The notes: generated by a model not told the origin, from the sequence alone. A stretch of 64,000 nucleotides of DNA from Alopecurus myosuroides (GCA_028641055.1 CM054061.1:113468019-113532018); one strand, 5' to 3'. Shown: positions 45,531 to 59,303, counted from the first letter of the stretch. A program made the numbers and translations.

Positions 45531-47067
45531 TATTACTCCCTCCAATCCGATTTTAGTGTCGGGGAAACGAGCCTACGATGTACAACATGTTAGCTCTACC
45601 GGCGACACATTAGACAAGTATGTATTATAGTATTTTAAAACTAACTAATTAAGGCACGTAGTGAATAATTATTATTCAAATTATCAAGAATGACCCCAAA
45701 TTGTGGACTCCTAGAACATCCATAAAAAATGAGATTATTACAAAAATAGACATGATATTTCAAGATTTACTCGAGTTATGAATATTTATGAAATCACTTC
45801 AATTTTGAACTATATGTGTGTTAAATAATCATAAAATTACAAGAAAATCATATGTGTGTGTCTAAGTATATCAGAAGCTCTTATGCAAATTATGACGAAA
45901 AATTCAAATTTTGTATGCCGAAGGATCTTATTTTATTGTTTTTAACGATTTTGGTGTACTTTAACTAGTGGGCTTCCAATGATGCGACAATGGAGATTTT
46001 ACTTCTACCAGCGGGTCCTTATTATCGCCCTATCTCTAAGTTGCTCTGAGTGGAGGTGAGACATTAGGGCTCGGCTAGCTGTTTCACTAACGATCCCCTT
46101 AGCCTCCGTTAGTGAAGGTTTATTCTTGCTGTGGAAAATGGTGGAAGTCGATTTGGTAGATGTCTGACAGATTTCTGTTGGTGGAACTAGAGTCCACCGA
46201 CGGCCGAACCAATATTTTCAACAAACGTCTACAAAGAGAGGATTTTTCCTACTAGCGAAAGAACAGATCAAATAACTTGTGCATGCTGGTACATTATTAC
46301 TCCCTCCGATCCGATTTTAGTGTCGGGGAAACGAGCCTACGACATACAACATGTTAGCTCTACCAGCGACACTTTTTTCGAATTAGACGAGTATGTATTA
46401 TAGTATTTTAAAACTAACTAATTAAGGCACGTACTGAATAATTATTATTCAAATTATCAAGAATGACCCCAAATTGTGGACTCCTAGAACATCCCTAAAA
46501 ATTGAGATTATTACAAAAATAGAAATGATATTTGAAGATTTACTCGAGTTATGAATATTTATGAAATCACTTCAATTTTGAACTATATGTGTGTTAAATA
46601 ATCATAAAATTACAAGAAAATCATGTATGTGTGCCTAAGTATATCACAAGCTCTTATGCAAATTATGACGAAAATTCAAATTTTGTATGCCGAAGGATCT
46701 TATTTTATTGTTTTTAACGATTTGGGGTACTTTAACTAGTGGGCTTCCAATGATGCGACAATGGAGATTTTACTTCTACCAGCGGGTCCTTATTATCGCC
46801 CTATCTCTAAGTTGCTCTCAATGGAGGTGAGACATTAGGGCTCGGCTAGTTAGTGCACTAACGATCTCCTTAGCCTCTGTCAGTGAAGGTTTATTCTTGT
46901 TGTGGAAAATAGTAGAACTCGATTTGGTAGATGTCTGACAGATTTCGGCGGGTGGAACTAGAGTCCACCGACGGGCCGAACCAATATTTTTAACAAAAGT
47001 CTACATAGAGAGGATTTTTCCTACTAGCGAAAGAAAAGATCAAATAACTTGTGCATGCTGGTACATT
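45531..47067. repeat. Tandem duplication of about 764 bp
   Basis: Copies 45531-46294 and 46295-47067 are collinear and about 95% identical by eye. Both begin TATTACTCCCTCC(A/G)ATCCG, a Stowaway-like terminus, and end near TGCATGCTGGTACATTAT. Differences include a small insertion (TTTTTTCGAAT) in the second copy. No coding sequence is present. Confidence 0.88.
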
Positions 47068-47077
47068 ATTGATCATG

Positions 47078-48240
47078 TGATAATCCCAAAGTACAGAGCA
47101 TAGTTGTAATAGCTATCAATGCGGAAATAAAAGAGTATCGATCCGCAAGAGAAAAAAAAATTAAAGTTATTGTTCTCTCAAAATAGATTTCCACTAAACA
47201 AAACAAACGAACTAAGATGATTTTTTGTGACGTCTAAAACAAAAAAAAAGAGTAAGAAAGAGTTATGGCGAGTAGGAAAAACAATGATTGTAGTTCATGG
47301 GTTCACTTGACCTCTCTCATAAACATGGTGGCATAAAATAAAGATAGACATGAGAGTACATGATAAATACAAGATGCAACTTTATTTTCTTCAAAACTAG
47401 TGATAATATTATTATGAGAATTTCCTAATATCAAGGCGAGGTGATGTTCGCACACCTTCTATTACTCTCCAAACAAGAGGATCCTTTTGCACGCTCATAA
47501 TTAAGTATAAATATAGATTATTACCTTAAGTTTCATTACATTAAGTCGAGAAAAAATTATAGGAATTCAACTCTTACTAGTATAGAGCCGATAGCACCAT
47601 TTTATTACCATCCCTATGGGGGTTTAAGAAAGTTTACTTTGTGCGGTGACTACTTCCATTACTTAGCTAGTAACACCATAAGTCCACTCATTCTAATGCA
47701 CACCATTACATCTACTGTTGTATCCACTATGTGGTCAGTGCTAACATCAACAACGGAGAATAATATGGATCTATAAAATACAACAAGGAAAAACATATAG
47801 CAAAACTTCATCTAAATAAATCATCTCACAAGACAATGATCCGCCATTAATGTTACATAAAACAATGTCGTAATCATGTAGCGCAACACATAGAGATGGT
47901 GCATCAAGATACTTCCACAAACCCACGGTCCAAGGGTGAACTACTCCCTCTTCATGGTGAAAATCAACAGAAGGCGGTGGCAGAGAAGGAGATGCGATGA
48001 GAGACAATTTAGATAACGGTTCTCCCTCCAATTCTCATCTTGAGGCTACAACACAACCTCCAATTTTTCGCGGTTTGGTTTGTAGGTCTCTTGGATCACG
48101 CCTTAGGGCCTCCTCGGTGACTCTCAGCAGAACTATATTGTGATGGGACTCTTCGCCTTTGAAAATGATAAACGCCATATTTTTTTCCTCGATTGTTTTG
48201 TGTCCGGACGGTTCCTAAAACTCAAAAATAAAATAAAAAG
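47078..48240 (-). mobile_element. Decayed reverse-oriented Gypsy LTR
   Basis: Starts TGATAATCCCAAAGTACAGA and ends with a leader-like stretch (GGTGAACTACTCCCTCTTCA, about 47936). This parallels the layout of 27731-28980 at low identity. No TSD is seen. Confidence 0.45.
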
Positions 48241-48932
48241 GTGTTTTCTTCCTTGCAATGCGACTTGCTAGAAAGTCGCAATAATCAATAATTAGTTAAA
48301 CCAAACGTTGTAATAGTATAAACTATCAGGGGAACAACAAATAAATTCAAAATATAAATAAATTTTGAATCACGTCATTTATCGCACTGAGTGTAAATGG
48401 GGGTATTGCCAATTACTTTATTAATTTTATAGGGAGTCGATTAATTCTTGACATCATGTCACCTTACTTAATGCATTGTTGTCTATCCTACTTATTATTG
48501 GGTCTACCAAAGGTTTAAGCACTTATATATCAAAAAAGGTTTTAAGCACTTTGGAATAGTATTAGCCATAAAATTGCATACTATAGGGTTTATGGATTTA
48601 CGGACATGATGCGAACATAGATGTTCTCGTATCGATGATAACTATGTACATGTTTGGATTATATCTATGCTTATTGTTTGGTGTCATCATGTTAATAAGA
48701 TATGCCACTAGCGAACCCATGAACCCACTTTTACACATCTTTTAGTTTTCAACAAAAATCTAATCTCAAATCCAAAAGTCAATATCATGTTAGTAAGTTG
48801 TCAAACTAAGCAATCAGTCATGTAATTGACTACTAAACCGGGGAAGTTGGGGCACACAATTATTATCTAATATTTTTTTATTTTTTTATAATCTATTATT
48901 TACTTTAGTTTTTTAGCCAGAGGGAGATTTTA
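48241..48932. other. AT-rich spacer, nothing recognised
   Basis: No gene, TIR or LTR was identified. The last five bases (TTTTA, 48928-48932) are the target duplication of the following solo LTR. Confidence 0.5.
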
Positions 48933-49643
48933 TGTAACATCCTTGATTTTTGGGGAAGTTAAAAAATCACTAAAATTTGAAACTTTTGTTTTCATGTTTT
49001 GCAAGGCACAAAAAACCAAATGAGATGCAAAAACACAAAATAAAACAATACACATTCCAATGAAGTTGGAACTAAGAATCCAAACTACCTTCTTCCTTAA
49101 ACCCTAAGCCTATTTCAAATACAGTTTTCATTATATAGAGGAAATATTCCTTCTTCCTCTTTACAAACATGTTTTCAATCTATTTATAACTATAAAAATA
49201 TTTTCATAATGCCTTTAAAATATTATATCAAGTAATAACCAATAAAGTGTTTATATAAATTATTTTGTTTTTTGAAAACAAGTATTAGACCTTGAAAACC
49301 AATATTTACATTTTAAACCTCCTCTCTTAATTTTATTAAACACTAATTCAATTAATTACTATTTTCTATTTAAAAACGATTTTTAGTACTATTAGTGGTT
49401 TATTTGTATTTTCAAAATATATAAATTTAGATGTGTTGGAAAGAACAAAATCAGGTTTCTATTTGATAGATATTCTAATTACAAGATTTTAGAATTTTAA
49501 ATGAAGTCAATTGGAGCTTTTGTGCAAAAGTTATTAAAGAATTAAAACATAAAAGAAAAAGGAAAAGAAAAATACAAATAACAAAAAAAATAAGCGGACC
49601 ACTGGACCGAACCCAGCCCAGTAGCCGGCCCGAGGCCACCTCC

Positions 49644-49651
49644 CTATTTAT
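49644..49651 (+). promoter_or_regulatory. Possible TATA box of the giant LTR
   Basis: CTATTTAT precedes the GC-rich leader (CGCCCGCGCGCATCGCG). The position relative to the LTR and the change in composition fit a retrotransposon promoter. The ORFs between 49723 and 50400 are within this leader and not convincing genes. Confidence 0.4.
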
Positions 49652-51577
49652 CGCCCGCGCGCATCGCGTAGAAACCAGCGCAGCCCACCACCACGGCCCG
49701 TCCCCCTCTCTCTCCCTGGCCTGTGGACCACGTGCACGACACGTTACCCGTGTTCAACCTCCTCCCTAAATCCCCGCGCCCGTACCCGCCCTTGCACGAT
49801 CTCTCTCCCCACGCCCCTCATCACCTCCTCAAACACCTCCAGAAGTGCTCCCAGAGCCCCTCAGTCTTTCCCCTCTCCTCTCCCCAGAAACCATGCCCCC
49901 ACTGTGACGATATTGCTCGCCGCAATACTTTTGGCCGCCGTCGTTTGTTGTCCAATCCGGCCAGGTGAGCAAACGCCCAAGCCCAATACCCCCTCCGTTT
50001 GATTCCCCGTGTCCCGGCGCTTCTCATGCCACTTCCCTCTTTGGTTTCCTCGCAGCAAATCGTCGCCGCCGTCCTTGACTGTCCCTCACCGGTGTCCACG
50101 CATCTCCGATTGGTAACCGCCACCGTTTACAAAAACACAGAAGCACACTGTGGTCACCTTCTGAATCCCTACGTTGCGCTGCTGCTCATCGTCGACTGCT
50201 CGTTCTCGGAGGACCACGACAGGGCCTCTGTCACCGAAATCCCGTGAACTCCGGCCACCGTGCCTCCATTGTTCGGCGAACCCGAGCGCCAGGTGTGCCC
50301 CCTCATCTCTCACCTGTCCGATCTGCCCTAGACGCCTAGGATTAGAATCTAACCCGAAGGGGTAAGCCCCCGTTGGATCTGGATCCAACGGCCCAGAGCA
50401 GTCCACTTAACCATGTCATCGCCTACTCAGCAGCCACGCCAACGCCTAGTCAGCTAACCCAACCAATCTGCAAGCCCCACGTGGCCAAACTTATCCAGAG
50501 GGTTTCTGTTTATTTTTCCGAATAGAATTAATTGGCAGAATTGCAGAAAACCCACTGGATCTTAGAAACCTCATAACTTTTGAACCATAAGGACAAACTT
50601 AGCAAACTTGGACTTTTTGAAATCCCCTCAATATGTAGAAACATTTGGAACTGCCCATATAAAATTTGACCATTTAAAATTTGTCCAAATTCAAATAGGT
50701 TTGTTTGATGAATTCTGGCATAATTCAAATTCTACAAATCCAAAAACTGCAAATAAAATATTTTGGAATCCTTAAGATGTGTACTTTCATACCCTCTGTC
50801 ACAAAATAATATTTGAACCAATTAAAATGGAGTTTAGATTTTAAATGACCATTTGAGTATTTTGCACCTAGTTTTAATTCTATAAATAATTTGAATTAGT
50901 TTTCTTCTGGAAAATTGTTCTATTTAGTGACCTTAGACCAGAGAAACCAGTACTCAAACTATTTGTGACCAGCGAACCCATTCCATGTAACCTTTGTCTT
51001 ATAAACCACCAATAGTAGTCAGTCAATATACTTTAACCGTTGTTTGATGAAACCCCTTTTTAGGAAAATTGTGGTGTGATCATTTTGATCAAGATCAACA
51101 CCCATTTCATGTTGACCATATGTAAAGTAACTTTTGGACCATAAACCCATAGCCCAAGACCTTTTGTAAATTTACAAGTCATATTGTAAATTGCTCCAAC
51201 CCTACCAACCAAAGTCATGAAATGAATCATCCGGATCATGATTATGTTTTCTAAAACCCTTAGACCAAATTCTTGTATGATAATTGTGACCTTGACCAAA
51301 CCATGTTCCTTCTGGTAGACCCCTAACACAGTCACAATAATTTCTTTTGCAAATTAAATTATTGTGATAAACCTTGAACTTGTCCACACAAGGCCAAACA
51401 ATAATCACATCATCATAATTCTTTTTGCATACTGAATTATGTGTTAAAAACTTGTCCATGATTAAACCAATCAAGTTGAATAACTTTTTATGCTTCTCTA
51501 TTGTATGTTTTGTTGGATTTGTTTGTATGTTGGTGAATGGCGTGTTTATTGTTATTTATTTGTATTGTTTAGATTGT

Positions 51578-53002
51578 TGATGCATGTAAAATGCATACAT
51601 GAACTTTGCATGTTATTACTTGTTTTTCCTACATATTAGCAACTTATATTCATGTTTTATAATTATTTGGGGGGTTTTCTCAGCAATCCCCCTTCTTTTG
51701 GTTCTAACCCTGTTTTTCCAGAAAACGTACTTTTTAGTGTTTCAGACTTTCCGGGAGCTTCGGGACTCCAAAAAGGGCAAGGCCAAAGAGCACGGTTCAG
51801 AATTTTCGAGACGAAGACCATGAGCCAAAGTAGAGGGCCAAAAGTCCAACCAGATGGCAAAGAGGACCCTCCACGCGGCCAGATTCCTTGGCCGCGTGAG
51901 AGGCCTCCTTTTTGCCCCCGTGGCTCCGATGTCGTCGATCTTTCTTCTCCCGAGTGTCTCGTGACCTAAAAACGACTATATAAAGGGTCCCCTGGCCTTT
52001 TCGAGGAGGAGGCGGCACCGAGAGACGAAACCATGAAACAGAGAGACAGAAGGCTGCCGCCGGAGAAGATCAGAGGGGGGAAACGCCGCCGGGATCACCC
52101 CCGGAGGGCTCCACCCCCCTCCGGCGTGTTCATCATCAACATCTATAGCAAGATCAGCTCCATCTCTCCACTGTAATCTCTTGGCAAACACGATGTATGA
52201 TGCAATACTATATTCCCTTGATGTATTGTGTCTCCCCGTCTATGTTTGAGTAGTGAATTGTTCTTGGCAATGGTGAAATAGTTCGTTGATTGGTTGCATA
52301 CAAGTTTGTTATCTTCTATGATTGTGTTTTTGTACAATATATGAGTGCACGCATATGTCGGGGAATGCATGTAAGGTGATCACCGGTAGCATAATGGAGT
52401 GGTGGTGACTTGGGAGTGACAGTAACCTGAGACCGAGCCACAAAGTTAAGTTATTGGGGGATATATATAGGGGATCTTAGACCGTAAGGCTGTGGTGGGA
52501 CTTTATGTCTTAATCAATCTTGTGCAGTCATTTATTTGGCCACATGATCCATCATAAGGGGTTGTAGATCATTTACTTGACTATACCTATTCATGGATCC
52601 TTCCTAGAAGAAACAACTAAGACTAAAACATGTGCTTCACTAATTGTGACAACCACACGAACGAAACACCTATTGCTAGAACACTTGCTCCCTTGAGATA
52701 CTTGAGATATTTGCTGCTTGCTACTTGTGAAACTTGCTTAGAAACTTGCTTTAGAAACTTGCTCTAGGATTACTTGCAGTTTAAACTTGCTTCACTAGTT
52801 ACTAGACAAACCACACTCCACGTCACTTGCTTTTAATTAGTTAGTTCCTTTTAGTCAAACTTATTGCTTTGCATAAACAGCCATATAAGAGGGTTATAGG
52901 GCTTTAGAGAATAGATAGCTTACCTTCAGCTCCTCGTGGGTTCGACACTCAAATACTTATCGAAAGGTACTACAATTGATCTCCTGCACTTGGGAATCAT
53001 CA
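51578..53002 (+). repeat. 5' LTR of element B
   Basis: 1,425 bp, the same length as the 3' LTR. TATA box TATATAAAG at 51977-51985, then a GC-rich leader with CCGCCGGAGAAGATC at about 52053. Confidence 0.95.
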
Positions 53003-53012
53003 AGCACTTTTC

Positions 53013-53030
53013 TGGCGCCGTTGCCGGGGA
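53013..53030 (+). promoter_or_regulatory. Element B primer binding site (tRNA-Asp)
   Basis: TGGCGCCGTTGCCGGGGA, ten bases after the LTR end. A perfect match to the complement of the plant tRNA-Asp 3' end. Confidence 0.92.
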
Positions 53031-53106
53031 GCGTTGTGCTAAGCTTTTATTCTTGTTTGCATTGCATACTAACATATAAACCTAAAACACAAAAAAAAAT
53101 TATAAA

Positions 53107-53838
53107 ATGGAAAACAACCAAACAATTTTAGAACTGTATAATATCTACCTTGAATTAGGACATGAAGTGTTAGAGGAGAAATTGAAAAATTATTTGCACA
53201 ACAATCATATTTGTGGTAGTACTAATTCTTTGAACACCTTTATTGCTAAGGAAAACCTTGAGCTTTGGGAAGTTTGACTTGATGAATATGATATTTTTAG
53301 TCCCCCTACTATTGAGGATAAAAATGATATACTTGCTGATTCTATGGAAAGTTTTAAGCTTGGGGAAGTTGGTTTTGATGAGCATGATATTTCTAATTCC
53401 CCAAGCTTGGAGGAGAAAATTCACTTTGATGATACTATGCCTCCTATATATGATGATTACAATGAAAATTATGAATGTTTAACTCCCACTATCACTAATG
53501 AGGATTTTACTTATGTGGAGAGTAGTGATAATTTTATGCATGTGGCTCATGATAAGAATGTTTTATGTGATATTCATATTGTTGAATCTATTCATGATGC
53601 TACTGAAAATTATTATGAGAGAGGGAAACATGGTTACACATATTTCAACAATATTAAGTTTCCCCTCTTTATGCTGAAAGTATTGAAGTTGCACTTGATC
53701 TACCTTTCTATGCTTGCTATTATGTGCTTCTTTTATTTGTTTCATTACAAAATGCCAATGCATAGGAAATTGGTTAGACTTAAAAATAAATTGTTTAATA
53801 TTTTTTGGTGTGTTCCTTATGCTTTAATTTCCTATTAG
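53107..53838 (+). pseudogene. Gag-position ORF of element B, disrupted by one nonsense codon
   Basis: 243 codons plus stop from ATG 53107 (MENNQTILELYNIYLELGHE), in one frame except for TGA at 53275-53277. The sister copy at 63371 has TGT (Cys) there, and GGG where this copy has TGG two codons earlier. The product is small, acidic (many Asp/Glu) and Asn/Tyr-rich, with repeated KLGE words. It ends in a hydrophobic segment (LHLIYLSMLAIMCFFYLFHY) followed by basic KMPMHRKLVRLKNK. No zinc knuckle or known gag domain is recognised. The tail matches a relic in element A, so it is a family trait. Confidence 0.75.
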
Positions 53839-56800
53839 GTTTGAGCACACATTTATGTCTTTACAACATGTAAAATGCCTTTAACTACTGTTATGTACCA
53901 TTTAGTTTAAGATTTTCATTTTATAAAAAAATTGGGAAAGTAAATGAGAAGGATGAGTAATGGAGAAGTTGGGGTCGACCTTGAACATGTGTTGTTCATG
54001 CCAGTGAAACCATTGCAAAGTCTCTATCATTAAAACTTTTCCAAAGCTAAAAAAAATAAAAATATTAGTTCACTACTGTAACATCACATTTCTGTCTTAT
54101 TTCTCATCTTAAATGGCAAGAATAATCTTATATGAGAGATAGGATTAAACAATAGTAATTAGCTATCAAGAAAACAAATTCCTGAACTTCACTGCGTTCC
54201 AATTTTTTTTAAAAATCACAGAAGTGGAATTTTGACCTGGTAATTTACTACAACAATATTTAGTTATCACTACATATTTCATTAGTTTTAAGTTTTCTGA
54301 TTTGAGCAACTTAAGTGCCTCTAAAAATTCACTCTTTACGGGCTGTTCAGTTTTTGGCAGATTATGTCTTTATTTTGCATTGCTCTCATTACTTGTGTTT
54401 TGTGTGGTTCTTTTGATCAAGGAGAAATACACAACTGTAGTAACAGTAGTTAATATTTAGAATCAACTCATGATGTGTCTTTACTGTACCTATGTGGATT
54501 TTATTTATGGAGGCACTAACCCCTCTAATCAAGTTTTATGTTGAGATTTGTGTAAGAAGAATTTTTCAGGAGGAAGAGTTGAGTGAGATGAACAAAGATC
54601 AAGAGGGACAACCAATTAAGCTTGGGGATGTACCCCTGGGCTCACCCTACATGTATCAAATAAGTACAAGAATCCAAACTTGGGGATGCCGAGCCACCTC
54701 ACTCCAACCATCATGATGTTAAGTAAGTAAAGCCTAGCTATATGGCTATAAAGAAAGCGCTTTACGGGAGGCAACCCGGTTATTTTTGTTTGGATTTTAC
54801 TAGTTTCCTCTTGCTGTCTCAAGATATTAGTTTTTTTTGTTTTAATTCTGGAGTTTTCAATAAAGAGTCAAGTCAAACCCATTTGGACTTATAAGTTGCT
54901 ATCCTAGTGCATGAAATTTCTGTTTCAGGACGAGTCTGCTCACCGTATGATTTTACGTTTTTTTATTGGTATGTCTTATTGAGCTAATTTTTTAGTATGT
55001 TCTGCAAATTTTCGTCCTCTGTAAGCACAAAAACTGGCTTAATTTTTTGACGAGTCTAGCTTAGGGAAAAACGTTCGTTTTGCTGCTGTTGCTTTTCTGG
55101 AAAGATTCTGCCTTCTTTTGTTTCATGCACTCTTTGGGCTTGGAATCTAATTTACATGATTCTTTCAAGCAAGAGAGTGAACATACAACATAATGAACCT
55201 TATTGTCTATCTAATGGAGCATTTGATTTGGAATTTTGCACAGCAAGCATGTGATTTGTTTGTCCTTGCTAATCTCACCCCACAGAAAAACAATGGGAGA
55301 AACATGTTTTGTGAAGTTTTTTTCATAGGGAATAGAGGATCTGCGCCTCAAGACATCCAAGAATGGTGAAATCCATAAGCTTGGGGATGTGATGAACACC
55401 CCACTTGAGCTACACTCTTTTGGTTAGCACACATCTACTTTCTGTTTTTCTAAGCAAAGCATTTATCGTAGAGACTTGAAGCGTCTAGTTTTTGTTTTTA
55501 TTTTTGTTTTGATAAGACCACACCCATCATTTTATATGAGATTGAGATACTGGAGTTTGGGTTTGGAATGTATTGGATGCTAGTATTATGACTTGGAATA
55601 GGGATGCCATGGTTGATTTGAAGAGCTACATATGTTTGCATGATTTATAGGCTTTTTATGTGTAGAAATTTGCAATAATGTTGTCTTGAGCTATCTCTTA
55701 TTCATGTCCTTGATGTTAATTGCTGGTTTATTTAGTTTGTCATGAAATGAGTAGTTCTATGGACATATGCATGCATAGTAGCTGGTCAACTATCTCCCTC
55801 TTGCTAGCCAAAAATTTAAAAATTCCAACGAGTAAAAACTTGTTTCCAACACTCCTTAGCCAAGTATTTCCAGTGAGTCCGCCATATCTTCCCATTAGCT
55901 TCATTGCTATTCCGTGTATGTTCACCATGTTATTGTGTTATTTATGTTCTAAATTAAGATATTCACTTTATTAATTGTCATGGGTTGAACTTGGGATAGG
56001 ACTCTCACGAACTTTTGAAGGCACACTTTACTTTTTATGCATCTAATAAACATGACCCAATAATGGGAGCCACAAGTTTTGCGTTTGACAAGTGTGTGGT
56101 TGGGAGCTAGCTATAAACGTGTATCACCGGAAAGCTTTCAACATTGCACAAAAAAATTTACATTTGGTTGATATCATGTACTTTTGTTTTTGGACTCCTG
56201 CCATGCCGAAATGAAATAGAGGAATAATAAGTTTTGATGAGTAAGTATCTATATGACTAGAGAAACGCATTGGGCCGCTAACCCAAGCCATGCTTTACCA
56301 TGGTGGAAATTTACTTACAGCTTGAGTGACTCTACAACACATCCTATAATAAAATAAGAAGCTATGCATAATAGTGAATGAAAATAAAAAGGATGATGAG
56401 TCTACTCCGTTTGTTCATCTAGTCATTGTAACATGGGCTTGTTTCCATGTCATGGGGCAAGAGGTACCTCTTTGAGGTTCTCTATGATGTCATTAATACT
56501 TATTATGATTGTACAAAGCTTATTAGGAATCTTAAGTTGAGTAATCATGGAGTAGGTTTTCACACTCACGGGGCATGAGGCTTTCAACCACCTTGTCATT
56601 CACATTACTTCAACATTCACCATTTAAGATGCTAGTGATAAAGGGGAAATGAGAGTCCTAGATCAATGGATACCACATTTCAATTAGTAATTTTAGTTGA
56701 ATAATTTAGAGGCTAAATAAGACTTGATCATGTTTTACCTCTACTCAATTTTCTCCAAAGTGTCCACCATATTTTCTATTTTCCATTATGCTATTCTTTG

Positions 56801-57068
56801 TCCAATATAGGATTTTATTTTCCATTTTGTGTATGCATTTGGTCCATAGTGCTTTTATTTCATTATACACTTTTTGAACTTTCATGAAGCATCTTGCTTG
56901 CATATTTGATATTTCTTACAACATGAATTGTATATTGCTACTCATTTCTAGTATTAATCATTTGATTATATGTAGCATGAATAATCCTCCTTGATATCCC
57001 ATGATTGTTTCAATATGCAAAGTCCATGTTAGTTTTATCACCTTCATACTCGAGGACGAGCATGGGTT
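53839..57068 (+). other. Non-coding internal domain of element B
   Basis: About 3.2 kb without a credible ORF. It contains AAGCTTGGGGA at 54618-54628 and 55377-55387, and a variant AACTTGGGGATGCC at about 54677, besides the copy within the ORF (53356-53366). Collinear weak similarity to elements A and C is visible. Confidence 0.7.
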
Positions 57069-57082
57069 AAGCTTGGGGACGT
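57069..57082 (+). promoter_or_regulatory. Polypurine-tract-equivalent of element B
   Basis: AAGCTTGGGGACGT lies directly before the 3' LTR. The same tract (AAGCTTGGGGATGT) occupies this position in element C. It is the presumed plus-strand primer site. Confidence 0.8.
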
Positions 57083-58507
57083 TGATGCATGTAAAATGCA
57101 TACATGAACTTTGCATGTTATTACTTGTTTTTCCTACATATTAGCAACTTATATTCATGTTTTATAATGATTTGGGGGATTTTCTAAACAATCCCCCTTC
57201 TTTTGGTTCTAACCTTGTTTTTCCAGAAAACGTACTTTTTAGTGTTTCAGACTTTCCGGGATCTTCGGGACTCCAAAAAGGGCAAGGCCAAAGAGCACGG
57301 TTTAGAATTTTCGAGACGAAGACCATGGGCCAAAGTAGAGGGCAAAAAGGCGAACCAGGTGGCAAATAGGACCCTCCACGCGGCTAGATTCCTTGGCCGC
57401 GTGAGAGGCCCCCTTTTTGCCCCCGTGGCTCCGATGCCGTCGATCTTTCTTCTCCCGAGTGTCTCGTGACCTAAAAACGACTATATAAAGGGTCCCCTGG
57501 CCTTTTCGAGGAGGAGGCGGCGCCGAGAGACGAAACCACGAAACAGAGAGACAGAAGGCTGCCGCCGGAGAAGATCAGAGGGGGGAAACGCCGCCGGGAT
57601 CACCCCCGGAGGGCTCCACCCCCCTCCGGCGTGTTCATCATCAACATATACAGCAAGATCAGCTCCATCTCTCCACTGTAATCTCTTGGCAAACACGATG
57701 TATGATGCAATACTATATTCACTTGATGTATTGTGTCTCCCCGTCTATGTTTGAGTAGTGAATTGTTCTTGGCAATGGTGAAATAGTTCGTTGATTGGTT
57801 GCATACAAGCTTGTTATCTTCTATGATTGTCTTTTTGTACAATATATGAGTGCACGCATATGTTGGGGAATGCATGTAAGGTGATCATCGGTAGCATAAT
57901 GGAGTGGTGGTGACTTGGGAGTGACAGTAACCTGAGACCGAACCACAAAGTTAAGTTATTGGGGGATATATATAGGGGACCTTAGAACGTAAGGCTATGG
58001 TGGGACTTTATGTCTTAATAAATCTTGTGCAGTCATTTACTTGGCCACATGATCCAGCATAAGGGGTTGTAGATCATTTACTTGACTATACCTATTCATG
58101 GCTCCTTCCTAGAAGAAACAACTAAGACTAAAACATGTGCTTCACTAATTGTGACAACCATACGAACGAAACACCTATTTCTAGAACACTTGCTCCCTTG
58201 AGATACTTGAGATATTTGCTGCTTGCTACATGTGAAACTTGCTTAGAAATTTGCTTTAGAAACTTGCTCTAGGATTACTTGCATTTTAAAGTTGCTTCAC
58301 TAGTTACTAGACAAACCACACTCCACGTCACTTGCTTTTAATTAGTTAGTTCCTTTTAGTCAAACTTATTGCTTTGCATAAACAGCCATATAAGAGGGTT
58401 ATAGGGCTTTAGAGAATAGATAGCTTACCTTCAGCTCCTCGTGGGTTCGACACTCAAATACTTATCGAAAGGTATTACAATTGATCTCCTGCACTTGGGA
58501 GTCATCA
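57083..58507 (+). repeat. 3' LTR of element B
   Basis: 1,425 bp, TGATGCATG...GAGTCATCA, followed by the target duplication ATTGT. TATA box TATATAAAG at 57482-57490. Confidence 0.95.
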
Positions 58508-59303
58508 ATTGTACAGAGAGAAACGTTCAATTTGTGAAGAGAGTATTTCAATACCAACTTCCACAAGGCAAGTGATACTCATGTCCTACTTTGTTTTATC
58601 AATTGCATTACTGTTGTCAGTAGTATGCATCATAGGGATTTTTATTATTTTCCAAGTATATATATTATATGCTATGCTCAGAATACCTAGTAGTGTGTAG
58701 CCAACCTGAAACCCCTGCTAGGTACTAGTTTAGCTATACCAAAATGTTGTCACAACTATTTATGTTACTTATTGGGTTGTGGTGTTTTGAAAATTGAAAA
58801 ATTAACAACCCAATGAAACACCTGGGTGGATTGAACCTTGCTTGGATTATGTCGAGTGGCTACTCAGGACCATGTTCATGGTGGTTTAGCCATGAATGTG
58901 GGGGTTGTCACCTAAGAGTATACTTGTGGACCGCCACCCAGGATTAAAGAGATTTGTTGGTCTTCAATGTATAGTTAGCTTCTAGTGCAGCCTTGAGGTA
59001 ATATAGGCTCTGCCAAGATTTGTGGGGGTTCCTCCTGTTATATTGACAGTGGGTGGTAGAATTTTAGGAGCAACGAGTCAATACTGGTATGGTTGAATCC
59101 CTCTTTCCAAAGATCTTGTCTCATTTTTCTCTCGGGGAAAATGAGTCTCGAGATGAAAGTGCACAACCACTGTAGAGTTAAAAACTAAGATCTTAGCCGT
59201 GTCCCCGGTTATGGGCCAGTTGAGCAGCTAGACAGAGTTGGTGCCGAAGGATCTCCTCATATTTTCCGAATGAAATAAAATATGGTAGAAACCGTTTATA
59301 GGG

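Larger units (their letters stand above)
51578..58507 (+). mobile_element. Complete non-autonomous Gypsy-type element (element B)
   Basis: LTRs 51578-53002 and 57083-58507, both exactly 1,425 bp (TGATGCATG...CATCA), with target duplication ATTGT (51573-51577 and 58508-58512). PBS 53013-53030 is an exact 18-nt complement of the tRNA-Asp 3' end. The tract AAGCTTGGGGACGT is at 57069-57082. The 4.1-kb internal domain has one short ORF (53107-53838) and otherwise no coding capacity; no protease, RT, RNase H or integrase. TATA boxes TATATAAAG lie at 51977 and 57482. It is nested in the giant solo LTR. LTRs differ at scattered single bases. Confidence 0.95.

Noticed and set aside
49723..50406. Possible short genes in the GC-rich part of the giant LTR
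   Set aside because: The segment lies wholly inside a TSD-bounded solo LTR and behaves as its leader; frames are short and without domains.
53243..53482. 79-codon Leu/Met-rich frame in element B (and 63507-63746 in B')
   Set aside because: Out-of-frame shadow of the acidic ORF; the intact frame in B' starts at 63371 and explains the sequence better.
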